Notes: generated from the letters alone by a model not told the origin. Positions 1-7,218 are shown, counted from the stretch's first letter. The stretch: 10,103 nt of DNA from Clostridia bacterium (GCA_900762945.1 CAAFIN010000207.1:1-10103); one strand, 5' to 3'. Program-made: numbers and translations.

Positions 1-70
1 CGTGTGCGGGTTGTTGACACCGAAATCGTGGCTTTGACTCCGCGGACTAAAAAAATACAAGGAAACCGAG

Positions 71-1288
71 ATGGAAACAGAAAAAGAATTTTCGTTCAGA
101 AGTTACTTCGTCTACGCTATGAGAAAGTGGATAATACTCGTGCTGTGCGTGCTTATCGGCGCGGGCGCGGGCGTTTATTACTCGATGTCGTACAAGGTCA
201 CTAATATAGTCATGTACGAAGGTACGATCAGTTTTGACGTAGCCGAGTACGGCAACTTGTATTACCCGGGCGAACTCAGCGACGGCATTTACAGCATTTG
301 CGAAGCGAAAGGGCGGTCGATCATGGACGTGGCGTCCATTCCGAAGCTCAAGTCCGACGTTTACGACGCGGTGAAAACGCGCATTTATCCTAACGAGAAA
401 TCGGAATCGGCGAAAATACAGAAATTCCTTACTAATTTAAAGATAACGCGCGACAGCAACTTCGCGGTGCGCGTGGACTTCGCGTACGACATTACGCGCG
501 ACGAGGATAAGAAAGCGGCGTACAACGTCGTGTACACTTATATCAACCGCGCGAAGCTGGATATTTACGCCGCTAACCCGGGACTTAAAGAAAAGACCGA
601 AGAAGCGATTGCGAACGGCACGGGCGGCAAGGTCATTATCGAATCGCCCATCGGCGTGAACTACGACACCGCGGTGTTCGGCGCCCTTATGCAGAGCAAT
701 AAAAAACCGTCGCTCGTCACCAGTCCGCTTATCGGCGGCGTGGGCGGGTTGGTCGCGGCTGCCGTCATAATCACGCTTATGTACGCGTTCGACAATCGCA
801 TCAAGAGATTGCAGTATATCGTGGAGGAAGAGGACTCGCGCGTGTTTTCGGCGGGAGCGGATCCTTACGACAACGGCTCGCTGGTCAAACTTTCCACCGC
901 CGTTACCGCGGAAAACCTCTCGTCGCTGTTGGTTACTTCCGTAGCCCCGGACGAAGAAGCGGGCAAGTATGCCGCGGCTTTTGCGGGCGCGCTGGAGTCG
1001 ACCGGCAAGAAAGTCAGGCTCGTTGAATTCGGCGAGGGCAAAGAGGACTGGAGAAAGTACTTCGCGGGCGAAAAAGAAGAAGGCGTATTCGAAGTGTTTA
1101 CGTTCGATTGCTCGGAAAAAGGCGCTTTGGGCTTTATCGCATCCAAGGCGGGCAACGCGTGCCTGGTCGTCAATCAGGCGCTGATAAGAGCCAAAGATTT
1201 CTCGGCTGCCGTGGACGAAGTGAAAGCGGCGGGCGCGAAGTATTTCGGCACCGTGCTTTACAACGTGACCGACAGTTATACGGGCTGA
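71..1288 (+). CDS. Wzz-like chain-length determinant fused to a degenerate BY-kinase-like domain
   Basis: Likely polysaccharide co-polymerase that sets chain length during surface-polysaccharide export. Seen: a short cytoplasmic N-terminus, TM1 at about residues 20-39, an extracytoplasmic region, then a Pro-containing stretch leading into TM2 (about 218-241, SPLIGGVGG...), the usual PCP/Wzz layout. The cytoplasmic C-terminus from about 280 follows the order of bacterial tyrosine kinases: a strand ending in TS, a helix, 'GKKVRLVEF', a later 'CLVVNQ' strand and a final 'GTVLYNV' strand. However, the Walker A position reads TSVAPDEEAGKY (289-300) instead of a GEGKST-type loop, the Walker A' Asp is absent and there is no C-terminal tyrosine cluster. 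Catalysis is therefore unlikely, and the domain may be a scaffold. Start chosen for AAGGA (59-63) 7 nt upstream. The dehydratase gene follows after 21 nt. Family confident; exact role inferred. Confidence 0.8.
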   Translation: METEKEFSFRSYFVYAMRKWIILVLCVLIGAGAGVYYSMSYKVTNIVMYEGTISFDVAEYGNLYYPGELSDGIYSICEAKGRSIMDVASIPKLKSDVYDAVKTRIYPNEKSESAKIQKFLTNLKITRDSNFAVRVDFAYDITRDEDKKAAYNVVYTYINRAKLDIYAANPGLKEKTEEAIANGTGGKVIIESPIGVNYDTAVFGALMQSNKKPSLVTSPLIGGVGGLVAAAVIITLMYAFDNRIKRLQYIVEEEDSRVFSAGADPYDNGSLVKLSTAVTAENLSSLLVTSVAPDEEAGKYAAAFAGALESTGKKVRLVEFGEGKEDWRKYFAGEKEEGVFEVFTFDCSEKGALGFIASKAGNACLVVNQALIRAKDFSAAVDEVKAAGAKYFGTVLYNVTDSYTG

Positions 1289-1309
1289 TCGCGGAAGGAA
1301 TAACTTAAG

Positions 1310-3217
1310 ATGGAAAAGAAACGTAAAGATAAGCATAAGCAACAAAAACCTTCGCAAGCAAGGCGTTGGCGTTCTATAATAATAACGGTGTTGTTCGACG
1401 TGATGTTCGCGTGTCTCGCGTTCTACCTCGCACGGACGATATTGTTCTTTAAATTGGATAAGCCCGCCGGCTACGAAAGCGGCGAAATCGCGGTCGCGGC
1501 GGCAGCGGTCGTCACGACTATCGTAATGTTCGTGATTTTCGACTGCTACAACGCGCTGTGGCGTTACGCGGGGCGCGTGGAGTTTTTCAAATTCCTTATG
1601 TCGTATATCGCGGACTTTTTCGTGCTGTTCGTGTTCAAGATCATTCTCAAAGTGGTCGTGAACACCGAAGTGTGGGTGCCGCTTATCCTTATGTACCTTC
1701 TGTTCAGCGCGATTTTCAGCGGAGCGATGCGCTTCTTCTACGCGATCGCGCACTACTTCAAGCACGTTCGATATATGGTGGACGACCGCTCGATGCCGGG
1801 TATGAAACGCACGATCGTTATCGGCGCGGGGTACACCGGGTCGCTCGCGATCAACCGCTTTATCAATAACCCGTCCGACGGCTATTATCCGGTCGCGGTC
1901 GTGGACGACGATCCCGACAAGCAAGGCAGGCGCATTTACGGCATAGAAGTCGAGGGCGGCGTGGACAAGATCCCAGAAATCGTCGAGCGGCACAAGGCTC
2001 AGGCTATCGTCATCGCGATAATGAGCATTACGAAGTCGCAACTTCGCCATATTTACGACGCTTGCGCTCCGTTCAATCTGCCGATCAAGATTATGCCGCC
2101 GGTCACGAACGCGAACGAAATGACCAACAACGTCAAGTCGCTCCGCGATATCAAGATCGAGGAATTGCTCGGCCGCGACGAATTCAAAGTCAAGCAGGAA
2201 CTTATCGACGTTTCCGTCAAAGACAAGGTCGTCATGGTCACGGGCGGAGCGGGCTCGATCGGCTCGGAACTCTGCCGTCAGGTGCTGAACTTCGGCTGCA
2301 AACACCTCGTCATTTTCGACCAGCACGAGAACGGAATGTTCTTCCTCAATCAGGAGTTCGTCAAAAAGTACGATACTTCGCGCTATACGCTAGTCATGGG
2401 TACGGTGCGCGAGCGCGACAAACTCATCGAGATTATCGGCGAGTTCAAACCCGACATTATTTTCCACGCGGCGGCGTACAAGCACGTTCCGATGATGGAG
2501 ATTTCCGCGACCGAAGCGATAAAGAACAACGTTTTCGGCACGCTCAACGTCATCGAAGTCGCCGAGAGCATGGGCGTTCAGAAGTTCGTGCTGATTTCCA
2601 CCGACAAGGCGGTCAATCCGTCCAACATCATGGGCGCGAGCAAGCGTATCGCCGAAATGCTGATAGAAACCCGCGGCAAAACGGGAAAAATGAAAATGGC
2701 GGCGGTGCGTTTCGGCAACGTTTTAGGCTCGAACGGCAGCGTTATCCCGGTGTTCCTCAGTCAGATCAAAGAGGGCGGACCGATCACGCTTACCGACCGC
2801 TATATCAAGCGTTACTTTATGTCTATCCCCGAGGCGGTAAGACTGGTGCTTCAGACGGGCGCGTTCGCCGAAAACGGCGAGATTTTCGTACTCGACATGG
2901 GCGAGCCGGTGTATATCTACGACCTTGCTTGCGACCTGATCCGTCTTAACGGGCTTATCCCCGAGCAGGATATCGAGATCAAGGTCATGGGGCTTCGTCC
3001 GGGCGAAAAAATGTTCGAAGAACTTCGCTACGACACCGAAGCGGTGGACACCACTCAGCACGAGGGCGTGTTCGTCAATCGGCTCGAGTCGATCGACCGC
3101 GCAGAGTTCGACAAAAAACTGGCGCGTCTTCGCTCGCTCGCGTTCGAAGAGGACGTTGAGGGTACTACCGACATGATCTTTACGATCGTGCCCAGCGAGT
3201 ACCGCAAAAAGAATTAG
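1310..3217 (+). CDS. Membrane-anchored NDP-sugar 4,6-dehydratase (CapD/FlaA1/PglF/WbpM family)
   Basis: Probable UDP-N-acetylhexosamine 4,6-dehydratase making the keto-deoxy sugar intermediate for a surface glycan. Seen: a basic N-terminus, four membrane segments (about residues 22-47, 58-79, 93-117, 121-145), a first Rossmann-like domain (TIVIGAGYTG, 168-177; VVDDDP), then a full SDR domain with the NAD-binding loop TGGAGSIG (311-318). The active-site region is STDKAVNPSNIMGASKR (430-446); Met441 stands where classical SDRs have the catalytic Tyr and Lys445 is kept, as known for this family, where the adjacent T-D-K is implicated in catalysis. GLRPGEK (561-567) is a further family signature. 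At 635 residues it is a normal long form. Start supported by GGAAGGAA at 1293-1300. Substrate (UDP-GlcNAc versus another NDP-hexose) cannot be read from sequence. Confidence 0.93.
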   Translation: MEKKRKDKHKQQKPSQARRWRSIIITVLFDVMFACLAFYLARTILFFKLDKPAGYESGEIAVAAAAVVTTIVMFVIFDCYNALWRYAGRVEFFKFLMSYIADFFVLFVFKIILKVVVNTEVWVPLILMYLLFSAIFSGAMRFFYAIAHYFKHVRYMVDDRSMPGMKRTIVIGAGYTGSLAINRFINNPSDGYYPVAVVDDDPDKQGRRIYGIEVEGGVDKIPEIVERHKAQAIVIAIMSITKSQLRHIYDACAPFNLPIKIMPPVTNANEMTNNVKSLRDIKIEELLGRDEFKVKQELIDVSVKDKVVMVTGGAGSIGSELCRQVLNFGCKHLVIFDQHENGMFFLNQEFVKKYDTSRYTLVMGTVRERDKLIEIIGEFKPDIIFHAAAYKHVPMMEISATEAIKNNVFGTLNVIEVAESMGVQKFVLISTDKAVNPSNIMGASKRIAEMLIETRGKTGKMKMAAVRFGNVLGSNGSVIPVFLSQIKEGGPITLTDRYIKRYFMSIPEAVRLVLQTGAFAENGEIFVLDMGEPVYIYDLACDLIRLNGLIPEQDIEIKVMGLRPGEKMFEELRYDTEAVDTTQHEGVFVNRLESIDRAEFDKKLARLRSLAFEEDVEGTTDMIFTIVPSEYRKKN

Positions 3218-3238
3218 AACCGACGGCAGAATTTTATC

Positions 3239-3262
3239 GCCGATTTTAAGATAAATCGCGGC
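3239..3262 (+). other. Small intercistronic hairpin between dehydratase gene and uppP
   Basis: CGATTT (3241-3246) pairs with AAATCG (3253-3258), with GC-rich flanks that can extend the stem through a bulge. It has no following U-tract, so it is not a convincing terminator. Its arms and position resemble the stronger hairpin at 5527-5555, suggesting a shared intercistronic structure. Confidence 0.3.
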
Positions 3263-3298
3263 TCGAAGGCGGGCAAAGCGAGGAACGGAATTTAAGAA

Positions 3299-4069
3299 AT
3301 GGAAATGAAAATCTGGCAAGCGATACTTCTCGGACTTACGCAAGGGTTAGGAGAGTTTCTGCCGATATCGAGCAGCGGACACCTGATCTTAGTAAGACGA
3401 ATGATGGGACTCGAGGGCGAGTTCCTTATGTTCGACGTGATGCTGCACGTCGGCACGCTTTTCGCGATTTTCATCGTGTTTTTCCGCGACCTTCTCGCGC
3501 TGTTCAAGCCGCCGTTTAAGACGATCGGACTGATAATTCTTGCGTCGATACCCGCGGTTATCGTCGGATTTTTCGCGGGCGATTTCATCGAATCGTTCTT
3601 TTCGGACGGCAAGTATCTGTGTTTTTTCTTCCTCGCGACCGCTATCCTTATGTTCGCGACGGAGTTCATATCGGCGAGGACCAAAGAAATTCAGCCGCTC
3701 GGGCTGAAAACCGCGATATTTATGGGGCTTATGCAAGGCGTGGGCGTGTTCCCGGGCATATCGAGGAGCGGCAGTACCATTTTCGGCGGAGTGGCGGCAA
3801 AGACCGACCGCGAGGAAGTGGCGAAGTTTTCGTTCTTTATGAGTATTCCTATTATATTAGGCTCGGCGGTGCTCGAACTTATCAAAGTTGATTTCGCCAC
3901 GGTCAACTGGGTATGCACGGTCGTCGGTATGGTCGTGAGTTTCGTCAGCGGCTTGTTCGCGGTCAAACTCATGATGCTTGTCATTAAAAAAGCGAACTAC
4001 AAGTGGTTCGGGCTGTACCTCGTCGTGGTGGCGGTACTGTCATTCGTATTCTTGTTCCTCGGAATTTAA
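3299..4069 (+). CDS. uppP: Undecaprenyl-diphosphate phosphatase (UppP/BacA)
   Basis: Integral membrane enzyme that dephosphorylates undecaprenyl diphosphate to the monophosphate, recycling the lipid carrier used for peptidoglycan and polysaccharide export; its overexpression gives bacitracin resistance in other bacteria. Seen: the first signature TQGLGEFLPISSSGHL at about residues 14-29, matching the E. coli BacA catalytic region (Q15 and E19 in the (E/Q)xxxE motif, S25, H28), and the second signature PGISRSGSTI at 152-161 with R156 equivalent to E. coli R174. Hydrophobic segments fill the rest; 256 residues is close to the usual ~265. Start has a modest CGGAA upstream (3286-3290); Met3 is an alternative. 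It sits 3 nt before the polymerase-like gene, so the two are probably translationally linked. This position suggests that it serves carrier recycling for this pathway. Confidence 0.96.
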   Translation: MEMKIWQAILLGLTQGLGEFLPISSSGHLILVRRMMGLEGEFLMFDVMLHVGTLFAIFIVFFRDLLALFKPPFKTIGLIILASIPAVIVGFFAGDFIESFFSDGKYLCFFFLATAILMFATEFISARTKEIQPLGLKTAIFMGLMQGVGVFPGISRSGSTIFGGVAAKTDREEVAKFSFFMSIPIILGSAVLELIKVDFATVNWVCTVVGMVVSFVSGLFAVKLMMLVIKKANYKWFGLYLVVVAVLSFVFLFLGI

Positions 4070-4072
4070 GTT

Positions 4073-5518
4073 ATGCTGACGAAAATCAGAAACAACAAAA
4101 TAATTTCCGCGATCGCGGCGTTTTTCGATAAAAAGTACTTTCCGTTTATCGTGGGCGCGGTCATCGCGGCGCTGCATATTACAGGGCAGAACGAAGTCGG
4201 GTTTATTTTTATCGGGCTTCTGCTTGCGTTTATCAACCTTTTTTCGCCGAATATCCGCCCCGCGGTGCCGGTGGCGTTCACGGCGGTACTCGTCGTGTCC
4301 ACCCGCGCGGACTATATGCAGTCGGCGGTGGAGTACTTCACGCGCCCGCTCGTCATAGCTGTGATCGTGGTTGCGATCGGGTTTGTGATCGTGTCGGCGC
4401 TACTGAGATTGTACTTCGATAAAACCGTGTTGAACTGCTTTCGTAAGCGCAGACTTACCTACGGATTTGCGGCTTTCTCGGCGGTTCTGCTTTTGGGAGG
4501 CTTAGGAACCCCGTACTTCGCCGCGGACAGTTGGGGGCTTGCGATAACCGTGATTTTCACGGGACTTGTGTTATATTTGTTCTTTTCCGGCACGCTCGAG
4601 CGCCGCGACGACGACCTCGAGTACCTTGCGTATTGCAGTACCGCCGCGGCTGCGGTGATCGTCGTCGAACTCGCCGCGCTGTACGCGAGGGTTTACGTCC
4701 CGGGAGAAGCGCTGGGCGTGTGGTTCAAGAACAAACTGTTTATCGGTTGGGGTATCAGTAACCCTATCGGCGAACTGCTGTCGTTCCTTTTGGCGCCGGT
4801 TTTCCTGCTCGTTTACCAAAAGAAACACGGTTGGCTGTACTATATTTTTGCGGTAGTCGTGTTGATCGCGGTGTATTTTTCGCTCAGCCGGAACGCGCTG
4901 ATTTTCGGCACGGCGGTATTCGTTTCCATGACCGCGCTGTGCGTTATCGGCAGTAAAAACCGCGTGGGAGTGGCGTCGATTGCGGGCGCGTGCCTTATCG
5001 CGCTGATACTGCTGTTCGTTTTGGGAAAAGATACCGAAGCGATCAAAAACCTGTTCGCGTTCATTACGAAAATGGGTATGAACGACAACGGCAGATTCGG
5101 GCTGTGGAAGCGGTTCTTCGGTTTCTTTCTCGAATATCCGTTATTCGGCGCGGGCTTTGCCGCGTGCGGAACGATAAACGAGGCGAGTATGCGCATGGCG
5201 CACAACACGATTTTTCAGATATTAGGCAGTTGCGGCATCGTGGGTATTGCCGCGCACGTTTATCACCGCGTGCAAACCGTGCTTATCTTCACGAAAAAAC
5301 CTAATATTTCGCGTTCGATTATCGGCGTTGCGTTGCTTGCGTATATCATGATGGGCTTGTTCGACCCGATTTATATGTTCGCAAACTTTACGATTTACTA
5401 CACGATTATGCTAGTGTTCGCGGAAAAGGACCTCGAGCGAAGTCTTGAACTTACGGCGGGAGCGGACGAAGCCCAAAACGAAAAAACCGCCGAAAAAACG
5501 GACGAAAAAAGTCTTTAA
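4073..5518 (+). CDS. O-antigen polymerase/ligase family membrane protein (Wzy/WaaL-like)
   Basis: Polytopic membrane protein, probably the polysaccharide polymerase (Wzy-like) or a WaaL-type ligase acting on lipid-linked glycans on the outer membrane face. Seen: around ten or more hydrophobic segments; SLSRNA (270-275) before a membrane helix; then the most diagnostic block, NGRFGLWKRF (from about 339) followed by 'YPLFGAGF' and AHNTIFQILGSCGIVG, with H377 at the place of the conserved functional His of the Wzy_C/WaaL superfamily. The C-terminal ~35 residues are hydrophilic, rich in Glu, Lys and Ala, and probably cytoplasmic. Begins 3 nt after uppP. Polymerase and ligase cannot be separated by sequence reading; the adjacent Wzz-like gene and lack of lipid A genes here favour polymerase. 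Family confidence is high, function moderate. Confidence 0.85.
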   Translation: MLTKIRNNKIISAIAAFFDKKYFPFIVGAVIAALHITGQNEVGFIFIGLLLAFINLFSPNIRPAVPVAFTAVLVVSTRADYMQSAVEYFTRPLVIAVIVVAIGFVIVSALLRLYFDKTVLNCFRKRRLTYGFAAFSAVLLLGGLGTPYFAADSWGLAITVIFTGLVLYLFFSGTLERRDDDLEYLAYCSTAAAAVIVVELAALYARVYVPGEALGVWFKNKLFIGWGISNPIGELLSFLLAPVFLLVYQKKHGWLYYIFAVVVLIAVYFSLSRNALIFGTAVFVSMTALCVIGSKNRVGVASIAGACLIALILLFVLGKDTEAIKNLFAFITKMGMNDNGRFGLWKRFFGFFLEYPLFGAGFAACGTINEASMRMAHNTIFQILGSCGIVGIAAHVYHRVQTVLIFTKKPNISRSIIGVALLAYIMMGLFDPIYMFANFTIYYTIMLVFAEKDLERSLELTAGADEAQNEKTAEKTDEKSL

Positions 5519-5526
5519 TTTACCGT

Positions 5527-5555
5527 TCTCGCGATTTTCGGGAATAATCGCGAGA
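5527..5555 (+). other. Perfect 10-bp stem-loop downstream of the polymerase-like gene
   Basis: TCTCGCGATT (5527-5536) is perfectly complementary to AATCGCGAGA (5546-5555) around a 9-nt loop. It starts 9 nt after the stop codon. There is no U-tract after it on either strand, so it may be an mRNA-stability or processing hairpin, a rho-independent-like attenuator with weak tail, or a binding palindrome. It resembles the hairpin at 3239-3262. Confidence 0.55.
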
Positions 5556-5621
5556 CGAACGAACATAATCGTATAACGGACGGGCAGGGAATGACTTGCG
5601 CCCGCGCGGAGAGTACAAATT

Positions 5622-6788
5622 ATGACTAAACCGAGAGTAGTTTTTCCGTTCACCGAAGCGGGACTGGGACACATAATGCCAATGCACAGTATAGCCGACG
5701 AGTTCGAGCGGCTGTACGGCGATCGCGCGGAAGTCGTGCGCTCGGCTTTTTTTACCGAGAGCGGCGACGAACGGCTTATCTGTTACGAAAAGCACCTCCA
5801 CGACGAGGTAGTCAAGCATAACGAACACTCGCTTTACGGCTGGTTCGCTACTTTTTCTATGGACTTCTGGGGTACGCGCATTTCCAGTTGGGCGACTATG
5901 CGCAAGTGGATAAGGGGCGCGTATAAGGCGGGGGTCAAGCACATGGCGGAACTGAAGCCCGACCTCGTGTTCAGCACTCACTGGGCGACGAATTACTACG
6001 CCCGCGACCTCGACCCGCGCCCGGCGACGATTATGTATTGCCCGGACGCGCATGTCAATACGCTGTTCCGCTACGACGCCGACCTCGTGCTTACGTCAAT
6101 GTCGACCGGGTACGAGCGCGCGCTAAGACTCCACCGCGGCAGATTCAACGAGGATAACCTCAAGCTCGTGCCGTTTCTTATCCGCGAGGAAGCGTTTTCC
6201 GTGCCGCGCGACAAGGCGTTCAACCGCAGAAAACTGGGGTTTGACGAGAATAAATTCACCGTCGTTCTTGCAGAGGGCGGCTACGGCATCGGCAAAATGC
6301 AGAAGATCTGCGAAAAGGCGATCGAGCGCGATCTGCCCGTGACGCTCGTGCCGATCTGCGGCAAGAACGAGGAACTTTACGCGTATCTTAAAGGCTTGAA
6401 AACCAACGGTAGCCTCGACTTTCGCCCGCAAGGATTCGTCGGCGATATCTTTACTTATCTCGCCGCCGCCGACCTCTTTTGCGGCAAGTCGGGCGCGAGC
6501 ATGATGGCTGAGCCGTCCTTTTTCGGCGTGCCGATAATTATTACCAAGTACGCCACGAAAATCGAGCGGTTTATCGGCAAGTACTACACGGACACGGTGA
6601 AAAGTGCGATCAAGGAGTTCGAGCCCGGCAAAGTAGTCGATCTTATCGGGAAGTTCGCCGCCGACCCCGAACTTTTACAGCCGTACCGCGCCGCCGCCGA
6701 AGCGCAACGCGGCAATTACGGACCCGAGAAAACCGCCCGACTGATTTTCGACCTGTTGAAAACCAAATTCCCCGAGTTGAATGAGTGA
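5622..6788 (+). CDS. GT-B glycosyltransferase, MurG/diacylglycerol-glucosyltransferase-like (GT28 type)
   Basis: Predicted glycosyltransferase moving a sugar from a nucleotide donor to a lipid-linked or glycolipid acceptor at the cytoplasmic membrane face. Seen: an N-terminal first strand and glycine-rich loop, VVFPFTEAGLGHIMPM (about residues 6-21), in the style of MurG and MGDG-synthase-like proteins; an 'LKPDLVFSTH' strand in the N-domain; and a C-domain with GFVGDI (271-276), AAADLFCGKSGASMMAEPSFFGVP (with K289, S290, G291 and E297), corresponding to the donor-binding block of GT28 enzymes. Length of 388 is typical. GGAGAG at 5608-5613, 8 nt upstream, supports the start. It follows the polymerase-like gene after a 103-nt gap containing a hairpin, so it may be the last gene of the polysaccharide unit or separately expressed. 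Acceptor and donor are unknown; it is not a convincing true murG. Confidence 0.8.
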   Translation: MTKPRVVFPFTEAGLGHIMPMHSIADEFERLYGDRAEVVRSAFFTESGDERLICYEKHLHDEVVKHNEHSLYGWFATFSMDFWGTRISSWATMRKWIRGAYKAGVKHMAELKPDLVFSTHWATNYYARDLDPRPATIMYCPDAHVNTLFRYDADLVLTSMSTGYERALRLHRGRFNEDNLKLVPFLIREEAFSVPRDKAFNRRKLGFDENKFTVVLAEGGYGIGKMQKICEKAIERDLPVTLVPICGKNEELYAYLKGLKTNGSLDFRPQGFVGDIFTYLAAADLFCGKSGASMMAEPSFFGVPIIITKYATKIERFIGKYYTDTVKSAIKEFEPGKVVDLIGKFAADPELLQPYRAAAEAQRGNYGPEKTARLIFDLLKTKFPELNE

Positions 6789-6807
6789 TATACGTTCCGC
6801 GCGGGTT

Positions 6808-6874
6808 AAGGATGGAGTTAGCGTTTCAAGTGTGGGGGGGATCCTCACGCGCCACGCGCTCTGAATGACGCGGT
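6808..6874 (+). repeat. Dispersed repeat, copy A (AAGGAT...GGGGGATCCTCACG...TGACG.GGTA)
   Basis: This stretch aligns over most of its length with 10035-10103 at the right edge of the window. Shared blocks are AAGGAT, GGGGGATCCTCACG (14 identical bases) and a terminal ATGACG.GGTA. Its first ~22 bases also match 7028-7049 with about three mismatches. It is non-coding and lies 19 nt after the glycosyltransferase stop. Probably a degraded member of a small non-autonomous or REP-like repeat family. Confidence 0.6.
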
Positions 6875-6920
6875 AAAAGTAAGGCTGAGCGGGATTTTTT
6901 TAAATAATATCCAACCTAAT

Positions 6921-7027
6921 ACGTCATTCCGAGCGCAGTCGAGGAATCTAGCGAAGCGCAAAAATTATAATAATGCGCCTACGGCTAGATCTTCAGGGCT
7001 TCGCTGTCGCTTCGCTCAAGATGACGT
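6921..7027. repeat. 107-bp palindromic repeat element (MITE/REP-like), copy B
   Basis: The ends are exact inverted repeats, ACGTCAT (6921-6927) and ATGACGT (7021-7027). Complementarity continues inward through imperfect arms, then ATCTAGC (6946-6952) with GCTAGAT (6984-6990), and GCGCA (6956-6960) with TGCGC (6974-6978), leaving an AT-rich loop at 6961-6973. The whole element can fold into one long hairpin. The right arm (GATCTTCAGGG...CTCAAGATGACG) is related to the end of the repeat at 10064-10098. No protein is encoded. From memory, 'GTCATTC.GAGCG...' / '...CTCAGGATGAC' repeats of this kind are scattered between genes in many bacterial genomes; I could not check this here. Confidence 0.75.
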
Positions 7028-7090
7028 AAGGATGAAGTTAGCGATTCTATGCGACGTGGAATCCCCTACAACAGAGAAGCAATTATCCTT
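7028..7090. repeat. Second palindromic repeat abutting copy B (AAGGAT...ATCCTT), copy D
   Basis: Bounded by AAGGAT (7028-7033) and its inverse ATCCTT (7085-7090). The left arm matches 6808-6829. The right arm, read on the - strand, matches 10035-10077: AAGGATAATT is identical, followed by a similar pyrimidine tract, AGGGG and ATCC-like core. It begins on the base after copy B ends, so the two elements are nested or were inserted side by side. The ATG at 7032, which would extend ddl by 65 codons, lies inside this repeat. Confidence 0.55.
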
Positions 7091-7107
7091 TTCCGCTCAC
7101 TCCGATA

Positions 7108-7137
7108 TTCACGCGCATTCTGAATCAATCATATATT
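7108..7137 (+). promoter_or_regulatory. Candidate sigma-70-type promoter for ddl
   Basis: TTCACG (7108-7113), an 18-nt spacer, and TATATT (7132-7137). The -10 is good and the -35 matches four of six consensus bases. It lies just after the repeats and about 90 nt before the preferred ddl start. If correct, transcription would begin near 7144. Weak evidence. Confidence 0.3.
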
Positions 7138-7177
7138 GTAGTCGTGGCGCCGTGCGGAGTTGCGGCTATTTTAATAA

Positions 7178-7206
7178 TTCCGTCCGCGGTTTAACGGAAG
7201 CCGCGG
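7178..7206 (+). promoter_or_regulatory. Overlapping alternative hairpins in the ddl leader
   Basis: TTCCGT (7178-7183) can pair with ACGGAA (7194-7199), while CCGCGG (7184-7189) can pair with CCGCGG (7201-7206). The two stems interleave, so they exclude each other. They end 7 nt before the ddl Shine-Dalgarno site. The arrangement could be regulatory, but short GC-rich palindromes also arise by chance here. Confidence 0.25.
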
Positions 7207-7213
7207 CGGGAGC

Positions 7214-7218
7214 GGAGG
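7214..7218 (+). promoter_or_regulatory. Ribosome-binding site that fixes the ddl start
   Basis: GGAGG at 7214-7218 lies 8 nt before the ATG at 7227, the codon that begins the conserved Ddl N-terminus (MTVAVFYGGKS). The alternative upstream ATG at 7032 encodes residues with no Ddl resemblance and falls in repeat sequence. Confidence 0.8.

Noticed and set aside
14..42. TTGACA at 14-19 as a promoter for the polysaccharide block
   Set aside because: No acceptable -10 hexamer lies 16-18 nt downstream (ACTCCG at 37-42).
4..204. GTG-started 66-codon frame at the left edge
   Set aside because: It overlaps the Wzz-like gene in another frame, has no ribosome-binding site visible and gives an Arg-rich product. 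The left 70 nt otherwise show only stop codons (15-17, 35-37) that might end an unseen upstream gene.
437..2326. Long antisense open frame of 629 codons across the Wzz-like and dehydratase genes
   Set aside because: It spans two well-supported + strand genes, and its product is rich in Arg, His, Val and Asp without domains. That is the usual shadow of GC-biased codons on the opposite strand.
5564..5577. CATAAT (5564-5569) or TATAAC (5572-5577) as a -10 for the glycosyltransferase gene
   Set aside because: No -35-like hexamer is found at normal spacing; the upstream bases are occupied by the hairpin at 5527-5555.
5622..6788. True MurG of the peptidoglycan pathway
   Set aside because: The N-terminal loop is TEAGLGH rather than the typical MurG GGTGGH, and the context is polysaccharide genes rather than the division/wall cluster.
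6857..6901. CGCTC/GAGCG pair followed by seven T's as a terminator after the glycosyltransferase gene
   Set aside because: Only five base pairs around a 25-nt loop, with two extra bases before the T-tract. Too weak to list, although the T7 run may still favour release.
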